11,641 bases of DNA. Source: an uncultured Microbacterium sp. Lineage in GTDB: Bacteria > Actinomycetota > Actinomycetes > Actinomycetales > Microbacteriaceae. The first letter of the stretch is position 1. The number at the start of each line of letters is the position of its first letter. Where the stretch lies: assembly GCA_947647645.1 (NCBI GenBank), contig CANSLE010000051.1:1-11641 (forward strand), in the 5' to 3' direction. The translations under genes were made by a program, and so were the position numbers. The notes beneath the pieces were generated by a model that saw only the letters and a program-made list of their open reading frames with translations, had not been told where the DNA came from and made no database searches. Shown here in pieces: positions 1 through 6,084 of the stretch.

Positions 1-55
1 GCCCTACCTCTGAAAACAGAGCGATGCCCGCTTACACAAACAACTTGACAGGCTC
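1..55. mobile_element. Probable terminal inverted repeat of an IS256-family element
   Basis: Read on the minus strand, 55 to about 30 gives GAGCCTGTCAAG followed by TTTGTGTAAGC. This resembles the outer end of IS256-family insertion sequences, which typically start GAG-CTGTCAA and carry TGTGTAA. The element body would lie to the left, outside the window, and position 55 to 58 is the likely outer edge. Support comes from the adjacent gene fragment, whose recognisable coding similarity stops exactly here (see 59-302). No transposase residues can be identified in the few bases available. The family assignment is from memory of terminal sequences. Confidence 0.4.
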
Positions 56-58
56 TGC

Positions 59-302
59 CGCCGCCGTTGTCTGGCCGCCAGCCCTCCGCATCACGGCTGA
101 GTGCCCAGATTTGGCCTTGCCAGATGAGGTATTCGACGCCCAGCGTTTCCGCATGCGCATGGTCCTCGAGCGAGTTCGTCACCGCCCATCTGGCTTCCAG
201 CTGCGCCGGCGTGGGGCGGGAGCCCATCGCGCTGCCGAAGGTCACATCACCCGCCCGCCCGAGCAGATGCTCTGACATGCGCTTCCCTGAGCCAACGATC
301 GC
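59..302 (-). pseudogene. Truncated gene fragment with ARB_07466-type (peptidoglycan hydrolase-like) C-terminal domain
   Basis: The minus strand is open from 302 leftwards. From the Met codon at 278 it reads MSEHLLGRAGDVTFG, then RPTPAQLEARWAVTNSLEDH, then LGVEYLIWQGQIWALSRD and EGWRPDNGGG. The patterns HxxGxAxD, LGVxYxIW-x-x-xIW and GWR-x-x-NGGG are those of the ARB_07466-like C-terminal domain, found at the end of secreted actinobacterial lysozyme, NlpC/P60 and coiled-coil proteins. Intact members continue with a GGHYDHxH segment. Here that segment is missing, and the reading runs straight into the IS256-like end at about 55-58. The upstream side is also cut, with a stop at 303-305 and IS110-like sequence beginning at about 285. 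What remains is therefore an internal slice of a cell-wall hydrolase, perhaps from a prophage or conjugative element. The domain call is by motif recognition only. Confidence 0.55.
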
Positions 303-446
303 CTACGTCGCCCGCCGCACCGCCGAAGGATAGGGCAAACGGGACATCACCCACTGCCTGAAGCGCTACGTGATCCGCGAGGTCTACCACCTCGTTAAGA
401 CCGACCCGCGAACAGGCGAAATCATGAGTTGACAACTATAGGAGCA
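285..446 (+). pseudogene. 3' remnant of an IS110-family transposase
   Basis: Reading frame 1 gives PTIAYVARRTAEG, a TAG stop at 331-333, then GKRDITHCLKRYVIREVYHL ending at a TGA at 430-432. The arrangement Y-x-x-RR-x-x-EG-(K/R)-x-(K/R)-x-x-I-x-x-CLKRY-x-x-REVY is the conserved C-terminal segment of IS110-family (DEDD) transposases. The TTGACAACTATAGGAGC after the stop also resembles the usual 3' edge of actinobacterial IS110 elements. The rest of the transposase, including the catalytic Asp/Glu residues, is absent and the remaining piece is interrupted by a nonsense codon, so it is inactive. Confidence 0.65.
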
Positions 447-640
447 ACAACACCCTCGCCGAAGCGGTCAACGGGCTCTGCGAGACCGAATTGATCCGGC
501 AGCGCGGCCCCTGGCGGGACGTCGACCAGGTCGAGGTCGCCACCGCGAGCTGCATTCAATGGTTCAACACCGCGCACACACTCCGCGATCGACGACCTTG
601 TGAGCTCGACCTCAGCTCGGTGCAGAGTCATCAGACGTAC
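443..640 (+). pseudogene. C-terminal remnant of an IS3-family transposase (OrfB, DDE integrase core)
   Basis: Frame 2 reads NNTLAEAVNGL, then TELIRQRGPWRDVDQVEVAT, then a segment ending WFNT. IS3-family OrfB proteins of actinobacteria carry the equivalent DNALAE(S/T)VNGLYKTELI, RGPW-x-x-(V)-(D/E)-QVE-x-AT and WxDWFN. The E of LAEA corresponds to the last residue of the catalytic DDE triad. After WFNTAH the similarity is damaged: the usual RLH-x-x-x-GD-x-PP segment appears shortened to LRDRRP. Everything N-terminal of the triad Glu is missing. The left junction with the IS110 remnant is at about 443-450, so one element inserted into or recombined with the other. No start codon or complete ORF remains. 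Confidence 0.7.
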
Positions 641-812
641 GCGGCGTGGAGATCTTCCGAGAGGCGTATACCAGATTCACAATTCCCCCCAGGAGGCAGA
701 TGACCGCGCTCACATATCCTTCGATGCGTCCAGCTGCGTTGAAGAAGATCAACCCAGAATTGAGCACAAAAATGAAGCCCAAAATCAGCATGGTACCGCG
801 ACGACTTGACAC
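612..812 (-). CDS. Small two-helix membrane protein of unknown function
   Basis: This 66-residue ORF starts at GTG (812-810), chosen because a purine-rich GGGGGA lies five bases upstream; an internal ATG at 791 is the alternative. The product has two hydrophobic stretches: LILGFIFVLNSGLIFF at about residues 9-24, and a second around residues 32-48 ending ICLLGGIVNLVY. They are separated by a short polar turn, and the tail is basic then acidic (SRKISTPRTSDDSAPS). I do not recognise the family. The region is visibly richer in A and T than its surroundings, and the last codons overlap the damaged edge of the IS3 remnant, so the natural C-terminus may have been replaced. It could be accessory cargo left by a mobile element, or a chance ORF. 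The membrane pattern is the main argument that it is real. Confidence 0.4.
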   Translation of the reverse strand: MSSRRGTMLILGFIFVLNSGLIFFNAAGRIEGYVSAVICLLGGIVNLVYASRKISTPRTSDDSAPS

Positions 813-1055
813 TCTGTTCCCCCGTAACACCCCAGATCGACCTGGCGCACCTCTCGGCACCAACTTTGTGGGTCAAGACCGTAACACGCTGGCAGCTTCT
901 CTTAGGTTCGATCTATGAACTTCTCGACGAAAGTCCACGGTGCCGACCCTTCGGACATCGGGGTGGGGGTCATGGCGTGAGGCCGCCGCGCAGTGAAGAT
1001 CAGACAGTTGGCGCTTCTCATCCTCGAGACCTCAACCCCTAACCGCCGTGCCGAG
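813..1055. other. Non-coding stretch with no recognised feature
   Basis: This stretch separates the small membrane ORF from the MmyB-type regulator. It contains a 21-codon ORF from ATG 915 to TGA 980 without a ribosome binding site, plus overlapping short frames on both strands. None resembles a known protein. Base composition rises back towards the host value from left to right. I see no tRNA, terminator hairpin or convincing repeat. Confidence 0.5.
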
Positions 1056-1901
1056 TCAGGATGCCGGTGCCGCGAAGCGCGTGCGGGTCTCGGCATCCGC
1101 CACGTAGACAACGATCTGCACGTCGGTCTGATCCGACGGGCGCAGCTGATGGTGCTCGAAGACGAGGCGCCCGAGAGTCGGATGGCGGAACACGCGATCG
1201 CGCGACTGGAAGCCGCCGACGCCGTGCTCGTTCCACCGCGCCCGGAACTCCGTGCTCGCTGCGCTCAGCCGGGAGACGAGATCGCGGTAGCGGAGGTCGC
1301 CCAGCCGCGGTCCCGCCTCGGCGCGGAACTCGGCGAGGAAGCGGCGGCTCGTGTCGTCCCAGTCGTCCAGGAGCGACCGCACCGACGGATCGGTGAACAC
1401 GAGCCACAGCAGATTGCGGTCGGCCGCCGACGTGGTGGCCACGCCCGGATAGAGGCGCTCGTACGCGCGATTCCACCCCGCAATGCCCCAGTCTGGCGCG
1501 AGCGCGTAGGCAGGGTGCTCGTCGAGGGCGTCCAGGAACCGCTGGACGTGCGGCGGCGCGGTGTCGACGGCGTCGGCACGGACCACGGGCCGCGGGGCGA
1601 GCCCCACGAGGCTCAGCACGTAGTCGTGCTCGGCGTCCGTCAGTCGCAGGGCGGTCGCGACGGCGTCCAGTACCTGGCGAGACGGATGGATGTCGCGTCC
1701 CTGTTCGAGCCAGGTGTACCACGTCACGCTGACCCCGGAGAGGTAGGACACCTCCTCTCGGCGTAGCCCGGTCGTCCGTCCGCGCCCGGCGGGGGGCAGC
1801 CCATACGCGGCCCGATCGAGACGTTCGCGCTGGCTGCGCAGAAATCCGCCGAGCTCGCGCCGCCGTTGCGCCACGTCATCGACAGCCATCTCCACCTGCA
1901 T
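1056..1901 (-). CDS. MmyB-type helix-turn-helix transcriptional regulator
   Basis: The 281-residue protein has an N-terminal XRE-like helix-turn-helix with the family signature GLRREEVSYLSGVSVTWYTW followed by LEQGRD (about residues 45-70). Next comes the C-terminal MmyB-type ligand-binding domain (about 114-270) with its usual landmarks: a FLDAL start, W143-N144, RNLLWLVFTDP at 162-172, and the final segment HPTLGRLVFEHHQLR. These regulators are soluble cytoplasmic DNA-binding proteins whose C-terminal PAS-like domain is thought to bind a small hydrophobic ligand. Many control an adjacent divergent gene. Here the divergent neighbour is ilvD, and an inverted repeat lies just upstream of this start (1910-1930), so autoregulation and control of ilvD are plausible but unproven. 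The start could instead be the in-frame ATG at 1889; neither has a strong ribosome binding site. Confidence 0.93.
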   Translation of the reverse strand: MQVEMAVDDVAQRRRELGGFLRSQRERLDRAAYGLPPAGRGRTTGLRREEVSYLSGVSVTWYTWLEQGRDIHPSRQVLDAVATALRLTDAEHDYVLSLVGLAPRPVVRADAVDTAPPHVQRFLDALDEHPAYALAPDWGIAGWNRAYERLYPGVATTSAADRNLLWLVFTDPSVRSLLDDWDDTSRRFLAEFRAEAGPRLGDLRYRDLVSRLSAASTEFRARWNEHGVGGFQSRDRVFRHPTLGRLVFEHHQLRPSDQTDVQIVVYVADAETRTRFAAPAS

Positions 1902-1909
1902 GAATCAAA

Positions 1910-1930
1910 CCTAGTGCTCCCACTACTAGG
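1910..1930. promoter_or_regulatory. Inverted-repeat candidate operator between the MmyB-type regulator and ilvD
   Basis: The gap between the divergent genes contains TAGTG-CTCC-CACTA (1912-1925), a perfect 5-base inverted repeat around a 4-base spacer. It is nested in a second symmetry, CCTAGT (1910-1915) with ACTAGG (1925-1930). It sits about 9 bases upstream of the regulator start and about 48 bases upstream of the ilvD ATG. A compact dyad in this place is what an autoregulatory helix-turn-helix protein would use. Its function is inferred from position and symmetry only. Confidence 0.5.
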
Positions 1931-1977
1931 AGCAACGCCCACTTCCGCTGGTGGACCGCGGCATCCACCATGGGATC

Positions 1978-3876
1978 ATGCCCACCCCTCTGCGCTCACG
2001 CACGGTCACCCACGGACGCAATGCCGCCGGCGCCCGCGCCCTCTTCCGCGCCGCCGGCGTCAACGCGGCCGACTTCGGCAAGCCGATGATCGCCGTCGCC
2101 AACAGCTTCACCGAGTTCGTCCCCGGGCACACCCACCTGCAGCCTGTCGGCCGTATCGTCTCCGACGCGATCAGCGCCGCGGGCGGCATCCCCCGCGAGT
2201 TCAACACGATCGCCGTCGACGACGGCATCGCGATGGGCCACGGCGGGATGCTCTACTCGCTGCCGTCGCGCGACCTCATCGCCGACTCGGTCGAGTACAT
2301 GGTCAACGCCCATCAGGCCGACGCGCTCGTGTGCATCTCCAACTGCGACAAGATCACTCCCGGGATGCTCATGGCGGCGCTGCGGCTGAACATCCCCACC
2401 GTCTTCGTCTCGGGCGGACCGATGGAGTCGGGCCGAGCGACCCTCGTCGACGGGACGGTACGCACCCTCGACCTCGTCGACGCGATCTCCGAGGCGGCCA
2501 ACGACACCGTGTCGGATGCCGACATCCAGCGCATCGAGGAGAACGCCTGCCCGACGTGCGGCTCGTGCTCGGGCATGTTCACGGCCAACTCGATGAACTG
2601 CCTGGTCGAGGCCCTGGGTCTCGCCCTCCCCGGCAACGGCTCGGTGCTCGCCACGCACACCGCACGTCGTGCCCTGTACGAGAAGGCCGGCGAGGTCGCC
2701 GTGCAGATCACCCGCGCCTTCTACGACGAGGACGACGCGTCGGTGCTCCCCCGCGCGGTCGCCAGTCCCGCCGCCTTCGCCAACGCCATGGCGCTCGACA
2801 TCGCCATGGGCGGATCGACCAACACCATCCTGCACCTGCTGGCCGCGGCGCACGAGGCCGGCATCGACTTCGGGCTCGACGAGATCGACGCGATCTCGCG
2901 CCGGGTGCCCTGCCTCGCGAAGATCGCGCCCAACCCGGCGTACGGCCGCATGTACTACATGGAGGACGTGCATCGGGCCGGCGGCATCCCCGCGATCCTC
3001 GGCGAGCTCCACCGCGCGGGGCTGCTCAACGCCGATGTGTCGTCGATCCACTCCGCTTCCCTCGATGCGTGGCTGGCCGCGTGGGACGTGCGTGGCGGCA
3101 CTGCGTCCGCCACCGCCCGCGACCTGTGGCACGCGGCCCCCGGCGGCGTGCGCTCCTCCAGTGCGTTCTCCCAGTCCGAGCGCTGGGTGGCGCTGGATGA
3201 GGATGCCGAGAACGGCTGCATCCGCTCCGTCGCGCACGCGTACTCGGCCGATGGTGGGCTCGCGGTGCTGCGGGGCAACCTCGCGGTCGACGGGGCCGTC
3301 GTGAAGACGGCCGGCGTCGATCCGTCGATCCTCGTGTTCTCCGGACCCGCCGTGGTGTGCGAGTCGCAGGAGGAGGCGGTGTCGAAGATCTTGGGTAAGC
3401 AGGTCCAGCCGGGTGACGTCGTCGTGATCCGCTATGAGGGACCGAAGGGCGGGCCGGGTATGCAGGAGATGCTGCATCCGACCTCGTTCCTCAAAGGGCG
3501 CGGTCTCGGAAAGGTCTGCGCGCTCGTCACCGACGGGCGCTTCTCGGGCGGCACGTCGGGTCTGTCGATCGGGCACGTCTCGCCGGAAGCGGCGAGCGGC
3601 GGCATCATCGCCCTCGTCGAGGACGGCGACATCGTCGACATCGACATCCCCTCCCGATCGATGAGCCTGCGGGTGGACAACGACGAGCTCGAGCGTCGCC
3701 GCGCGCGACTGCTGGATGCCGGCGGTTACGCCCCCGTGGATCGGAATCGCCCCGTGTCGCTGGCGCTGCGTGCCTACGCGGCGATGGCCACCTCGGCCGA
3801 TCGCGGAGCGGTGCGCGACGTGGAGTCAGTCGAGCGGGCGTTGCGCGAGCGGGAGTCGCGGATCGCGGCGGTCTGA
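1978..3876 (+). CDS. ilvD: Dihydroxy-acid dehydratase
   Basis: IlvD dehydrates 2,3-dihydroxy-isovalerate and 2,3-dihydroxy-3-methylvalerate to the 2-keto acids that precede valine, leucine and isoleucine; it is a cytoplasmic iron-sulfur enzyme. The start is placed at ATG 1978, giving 632 residues beginning MPTPLRSRTVTHGRN, which matches the start of the E. coli enzyme (616 residues). A GTG at 1951 would add nine unconserved residues. Visible motifs are GKPMIAVANSF (34-44), NTIAVDDGIAMGHGGM (76-91), the first signature CISNCDKITPGM with cluster ligand C123, CPTCGSCSGM at 191-200, and the second signature DGRFSGGTSGLSIGHVSPEA near the C-terminus. The similarity throughout is to the E. coli-type enzyme, which carries an oxygen-sensitive [4Fe-4S] cluster. 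No ilvB, ilvN or ilvC gene is next to it in the window. No clear ribosome binding site precedes the start. Confidence 0.97.
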   Translation: MPTPLRSRTVTHGRNAAGARALFRAAGVNAADFGKPMIAVANSFTEFVPGHTHLQPVGRIVSDAISAAGGIPREFNTIAVDDGIAMGHGGMLYSLPSRDLIADSVEYMVNAHQADALVCISNCDKITPGMLMAALRLNIPTVFVSGGPMESGRATLVDGTVRTLDLVDAISEAANDTVSDADIQRIEENACPTCGSCSGMFTANSMNCLVEALGLALPGNGSVLATHTARRALYEKAGEVAVQITRAFYDEDDASVLPRAVASPAAFANAMALDIAMGGSTNTILHLLAAAHEAGIDFGLDEIDAISRRVPCLAKIAPNPAYGRMYYMEDVHRAGGIPAILGELHRAGLLNADVSSIHSASLDAWLAAWDVRGGTASATARDLWHAAPGGVRSSSAFSQSERWVALDEDAENGCIRSVAHAYSADGGLAVLRGNLAVDGAVVKTAGVDPSILVFSGPAVVCESQEEAVSKILGKQVQPGDVVVIRYEGPKGGPGMQEMLHPTSFLKGRGLGKVCALVTDGRFSGGTSGLSIGHVSPEAASGGIIALVEDGDIVDIDIPSRSMSLRVDNDELERRRARLLDAGGYAPVDRNRPVSLALRAYAAMATSADRGAVRDVESVERALRERESRIAAV

Positions 3877-3905
3877 TCCTGCGGTCGCGGCCTCGGTTCG
3901 GCGGC

Positions 3906-3911
3906 TAGGCT
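3906..3911 (+). promoter_or_regulatory. Candidate -10 element for a leaderless Nudix transcript
   Basis: TAGGCT lies six bases before the ATG of the Nudix gene. It fits the actinobacterial TANNNT -10 pattern at the distance expected when transcription begins at or next to the start codon. The gene lacks a Shine-Dalgarno sequence, which agrees with leaderless translation. No convincing -35 hexamer is seen. Confidence 0.35.
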
Positions 3912-3917
3912 CACGGA

Positions 3918-4355
3918 ATGGACCTCCGGGTTGCGGCCTACGCCGTCGTCGTCGACGACGCGGATCGTGTGCTGCTCGCCCATTGGCATCAAGGGCGCCG
4001 GGGCGCCTGGACGATGCCCGGCGGCGGGCTCGAACCCGGGGAGGATCCGGTGGACGCGGCCCGCCGAGAGCTCAGCGAGGAGACCGGCTATCGCGTCCGG
4101 ATCGGGCAGTTGCTCGGCATCCACTCGCGGGTGATCCCGGCAAACCGGCGTGTGTACGCGCAGGACACCGAGCCCCTGCATGCATTGCGGATCGTGTACC
4201 GCGCGCAGGTCACGGGCGGGCAGCTGCGTCACGAGACGAACGGCTCGACCGACCGCGCGGAGTGGTTTCCCCTCGCTGCGCTCCCAGAACAACGGGTGAA
4301 GCTGGTCGACATCGCACTCGGCATGGCCGGCTACGGCGACAGCCCCGCGCTCTGA
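3918..4355 (+). CDS. Nudix-family hydrolase
   Basis: The 145-residue protein carries a complete Nudix box, G-x5-E-x7-REU-x-EE-x-GU, reading GGLEPGEDPVDAARRELSEE then TGY at about residues 36-58. The RELSEE part holds the glutamates that bind the metal. Nudix enzymes hydrolyse a nucleoside diphosphate linked to another group, as in damaged dNTPs, ADP-ribose or NADH, but the substrate cannot be read from this sequence. The fold starts with a typical beta strand (VAAYAVVVDDADRVLLAHW). The gene begins 41 bases after ilvD on the same strand, so it may be read through from ilvD or from the TAGGCT element just upstream. Its end faces the YbaK-type gene 17 bases away. Confidence 0.92.
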   Translation: MDLRVAAYAVVVDDADRVLLAHWHQGRRGAWTMPGGGLEPGEDPVDAARRELSEETGYRVRIGQLLGIHSRVIPANRRVYAQDTEPLHALRIVYRAQVTGGQLRHETNGSTDRAEWFPLAALPEQRVKLVDIALGMAGYGDSPAL

Positions 4356-4372
4356 GCTTCCCCTCGGCGCTG

Positions 4373-4855
4373 TTACGGCGCGGGCGCCACCGGCTGGGAG
4401 ATGTCGGCGACCGTCGCGCCGTAGGCGGTGATGAGATCATCCGCATCGACGAAGAGGCTGTAGCCGTGGACGCCGGCGCCCATCGCGATCCGGCGTCCCA
4501 CGATCGACGTGTCAGCGTACACCGGCCAGTCCGTGGTGCTGCCGATGGGCACGATCGTGCCGCGTTCATAGCCGGTCGCTGCGAGCGCAAGCTCCGGTTC
4601 CGGCAGGCGGAGCTTGTTCACCCCGACGAGTGCTCGCAGCTTCGGCCACGAGATCGCGAGATCGCCGGGTATGAGCGCGAACAGATACGTGTCGTCCGAC
4701 TTCTTCACGACGAGCGTCTTGACGATGTCTGCCGGCTGCAGACCCAGCAGTTCCGCGGCCTCCGCGAGACTGGATGCCGCGGGTCGCTCGCGCAGCTCGA
4801 CCACGAGACCACGCGACGCGGCGGCCGTCCGGACGCGATCGAGCGGATCAGGCAT
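4373..4855 (-). CDS. YbaK/EbsC-family aminoacyl-tRNA deacylase-like protein
   Basis: From ATG 4855 the product is 160 residues. The fold landmarks of the YbaK/ProX editing domain are visible: ASSLAEAAELLG at 27-38, ADIVKTLVVK at 42-51 with the conserved lysine (K46) that supports tRNA deacylation in YbaK, GYERGTIVPIG at 95-105, and GAGVHGYSLF at 126-135. Family members hydrolyse mischarged tRNA, classically Cys-tRNA(Pro), in the cytoplasm; the actual substrate here is unknown. The start was chosen because the homologous region begins here and the ATG sits inside the stop of the upstream gene (ATGCCTGA, an 8-base overlap), which implies translational coupling. The frame stays open further upstream, but those residues are arginine- and serine-rich shadow sequence of the neighbouring gene. 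Confidence 0.9.
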   Translation of the reverse strand: MPDPLDRVRTAAASRGLVVELRERPAASSLAEAAELLGLQPADIVKTLVVKKSDDTYLFALIPGDLAISWPKLRALVGVNKLRLPEPELALAATGYERGTIVPIGSTTDWPVYADTSIVGRRIAMGAGVHGYSLFVDADDLITAYGATVADISQPVAPAP

Positions 4856-5417
4856 CCGGTGCGCGCAGCGGGTCGTCCGCCACCCACAACTCGTCGTCGG
4901 CGCGCAGCGTCTGCCACGCGGCGTAGACGACGCCCGCCGCGGCGGCGATGCCGAGGAGGATGGCGATGACGCCGCCGGCACCCATGCGCTTCTTCGGCTC
5001 GGGGATGCTCAGGCGCTTGGTCGCCTTCTTGCCGTACTTGTCCGCCTTCTTCTGGAGGGCGGCGAGGTCGACCGACCCGAAGCCGCGGCCGGCGGCCAGT
5101 TCGTGGCGCTTCTCGCTCGCGGCATCCCATACCGACAGCGCGGAGCCGATGACGGCCCCGGCGGCGGGAACGACCTTGTCGTTGTAGACCTTCTTGGAGG
5201 TCGCGACGCCCTGTTCGACATAGGGGGCCGCGTACTTCTCGTACGTGTGCTGCACGGTCGGCACGACCTGCTCGCGGTTGTAGTGACCGAGCTGGCGTCC
5301 CGCCTCGCGGGCCACGTCGCCGGCCTGCCCGAGCAGAACCTGCTGCGACTCCCACAGGGTCGTCGCCTGGTGCTGGAGCTTGCGGAGTTCCTTCTTGCGC
5401 TTACGGCTGAGGCTCAC
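4848..5417 (-). CDS. Conserved-looking coiled-coil protein with one C-terminal transmembrane helix, function unknown
   Basis: The 189-residue protein starts at GTG 5417, five bases after a strong AGGGAGGG ribosome binding site. Residues 1-20 are very basic (MSLSRKRKKELRKLQ), and residues 20-135 are polar and mostly helical in character. They include repeated short segments such as VVPTVQHTYEKY, YVEQGVATSKKVYND and KVVPAAGAVIGS that resemble apolipophorin-like or phasin-like amphipathic helices. A single hydrophobic helix (GVIAILLGIAAAAGVVYAAW) spans about 149-168, followed by an acidic tail (ADDELWVADDPLRAPDA). There is no signal peptide, so the long N-terminal part probably lies in the cytoplasm. 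I recognise the type from related actinobacterial genomes but know no function. It overlaps the YbaK-type gene by 8 bases and diverges from ppiA. Confidence 0.85.
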   Translation of the reverse strand: MSLSRKRKKELRKLQHQATTLWESQQVLLGQAGDVAREAGRQLGHYNREQVVPTVQHTYEKYAAPYVEQGVATSKKVYNDKVVPAAGAVIGSALSVWDAASEKRHELAAGRGFGSVDLAALQKKADKYGKKATKRLSIPEPKKRMGAGGVIAILLGIAAAAGVVYAAWQTLRADDELWVADDPLRAPDA

Positions 5418-5507
5418 GGTGCCCTCCCTGGGTTCCGGCTGGTTTCATCCCATCTTGCCAGACCCTCCGGGCCTTGCGAGGGGTTGACAGGTGAGAGAAT
5501 GCTAGGC

Positions 5508-6065
5508 ATGCCGATCCACACTGCCGTCGCGACCATCCACACCAACCACGGCGACATCGTCGTCAACCTGTTCGGTGACCACGCACCCCGTACGGTGCAG
5601 AACTTCACCGGTCTCGCCGACGGCTCACAGGCCTGGACCCACCCCGCCACCGGCAAGCCCGGCGAGGGTCCCCTGTACAAGGACGTCATCTTCCACCGCA
5701 TCATCCCGAACTTCATGATCCAGGGCGGCGACCCGCTCGGCCAGGGCGTCGGGGGCCCGGGCTACAACTTCAACGATGAGATCCACCCCGAGCTCACCTT
5801 CGGCGCGCCCTACCTGCTGGCCATGGCCAACGCGGGTCTGCGTCGCAACGCGATCACGGGCACGGCCGAGGGCACCAACGGTTCGCAGTTCTTCATCACC
5901 ACCGACCCGACGCCGTGGCTCAACGGCAAGCACACGATCTTCGGCGAGGTCGCCGACGATGCGTCGCGCGCCGTCGTCGACGCGATCTCGGCCGTCCCGA
6001 CCGCCGCGGGCGACCGCCCGATCGAGCCCGTCGTCATCAGCTCCATCGACGTCGTCGCGGCCTGA
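5508..6065 (+). CDS. ppiA: Cyclophilin-type peptidyl-prolyl cis-trans isomerase
   Basis: The 185-residue protein is a single cyclophilin domain with no signal peptide, so it acts in the cytoplasm as a protein-folding isomerase. The landmarks are APRTVQNFTGLADG, VIFHRIIPNFMIQGGDP (catalytic Arg in FHRIIPNFMIQGGD), a GTNGSQFFITT segment that lines the active site, and WLNGKHTIFGEV near the end. The start at ATG 5508 gives the usual MPIHTAVATIHTNHG; the in-frame ATG at 5499 would add MLG and has a somewhat better GGTGAG-type site ahead of it, so the true start is one of these two. The rhomboid gene follows 19 bases downstream on the same strand, suggesting an operon. The position near crgA, trpG and pknB matches the oriC-side cluster of other actinobacteria. 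Confidence 0.95.
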   Translation: MPIHTAVATIHTNHGDIVVNLFGDHAPRTVQNFTGLADGSQAWTHPATGKPGEGPLYKDVIFHRIIPNFMIQGGDPLGQGVGGPGYNFNDEIHPELTFGAPYLLAMANAGLRRNAITGTAEGTNGSQFFITTDPTPWLNGKHTIFGEVADDASRAVVDAISAVPTAAGDRPIEPVVISSIDVVAA

Positions 6066-6084
6066 TCGCGCGGAACCGGCCGGC

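Noticed and set aside
815..820. TTGAC-type hexamers at about 805-820 and on the minus strand near 885-895
   Set aside because: No matching -10 at a proper distance and no gene begins downstream on the same strand at a sensible position.
915..980. 21-codon ORF MNFSTKVHGADP... on the plus strand
   Set aside because: No ribosome binding site, no recognisable similarity and too short to separate from chance.
993..1766. Plus-strand ORF of 257 codons opposite the MmyB-type regulator
   Set aside because: It is a shadow frame; the regulator on the other strand has full-length family motifs.
1996..3576. Long minus-strand ORF of 526 codons opposite ilvD
   Set aside because: It is the antisense shadow of ilvD: high GC at third positions removes stops, the protein is low-complexity Arg/Asp/Gly/Val-rich, and ilvD is unambiguous on the other strand.
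4344..4384. Inverted repeat CCCGCGC / GCGCGGG around the Nudix-YbaK convergent junction
   Set aside because: The arms are seven bases with a 27-base loop and no T-tract, and such pairs arise easily in GC-rich DNA. A weak bidirectional terminator cannot be excluded but is not supported.
4856..4981. Upstream extension of the YbaK-type ORF to 4981
   Set aside because: The extra 42 residues are Ser/Arg/Pro-rich and antiphase to the overlapping membrane-protein gene; family similarity begins at the ATG at 4855.
5484..5489. Perfect TTGACA -35 hexamer upstream of ppiA
   Set aside because: No -10 hexamer occurs at 16-19 bases; that distance falls on the start codon. GAGAAT at 5495-5500 is only five bases away, so no promoter call is made.
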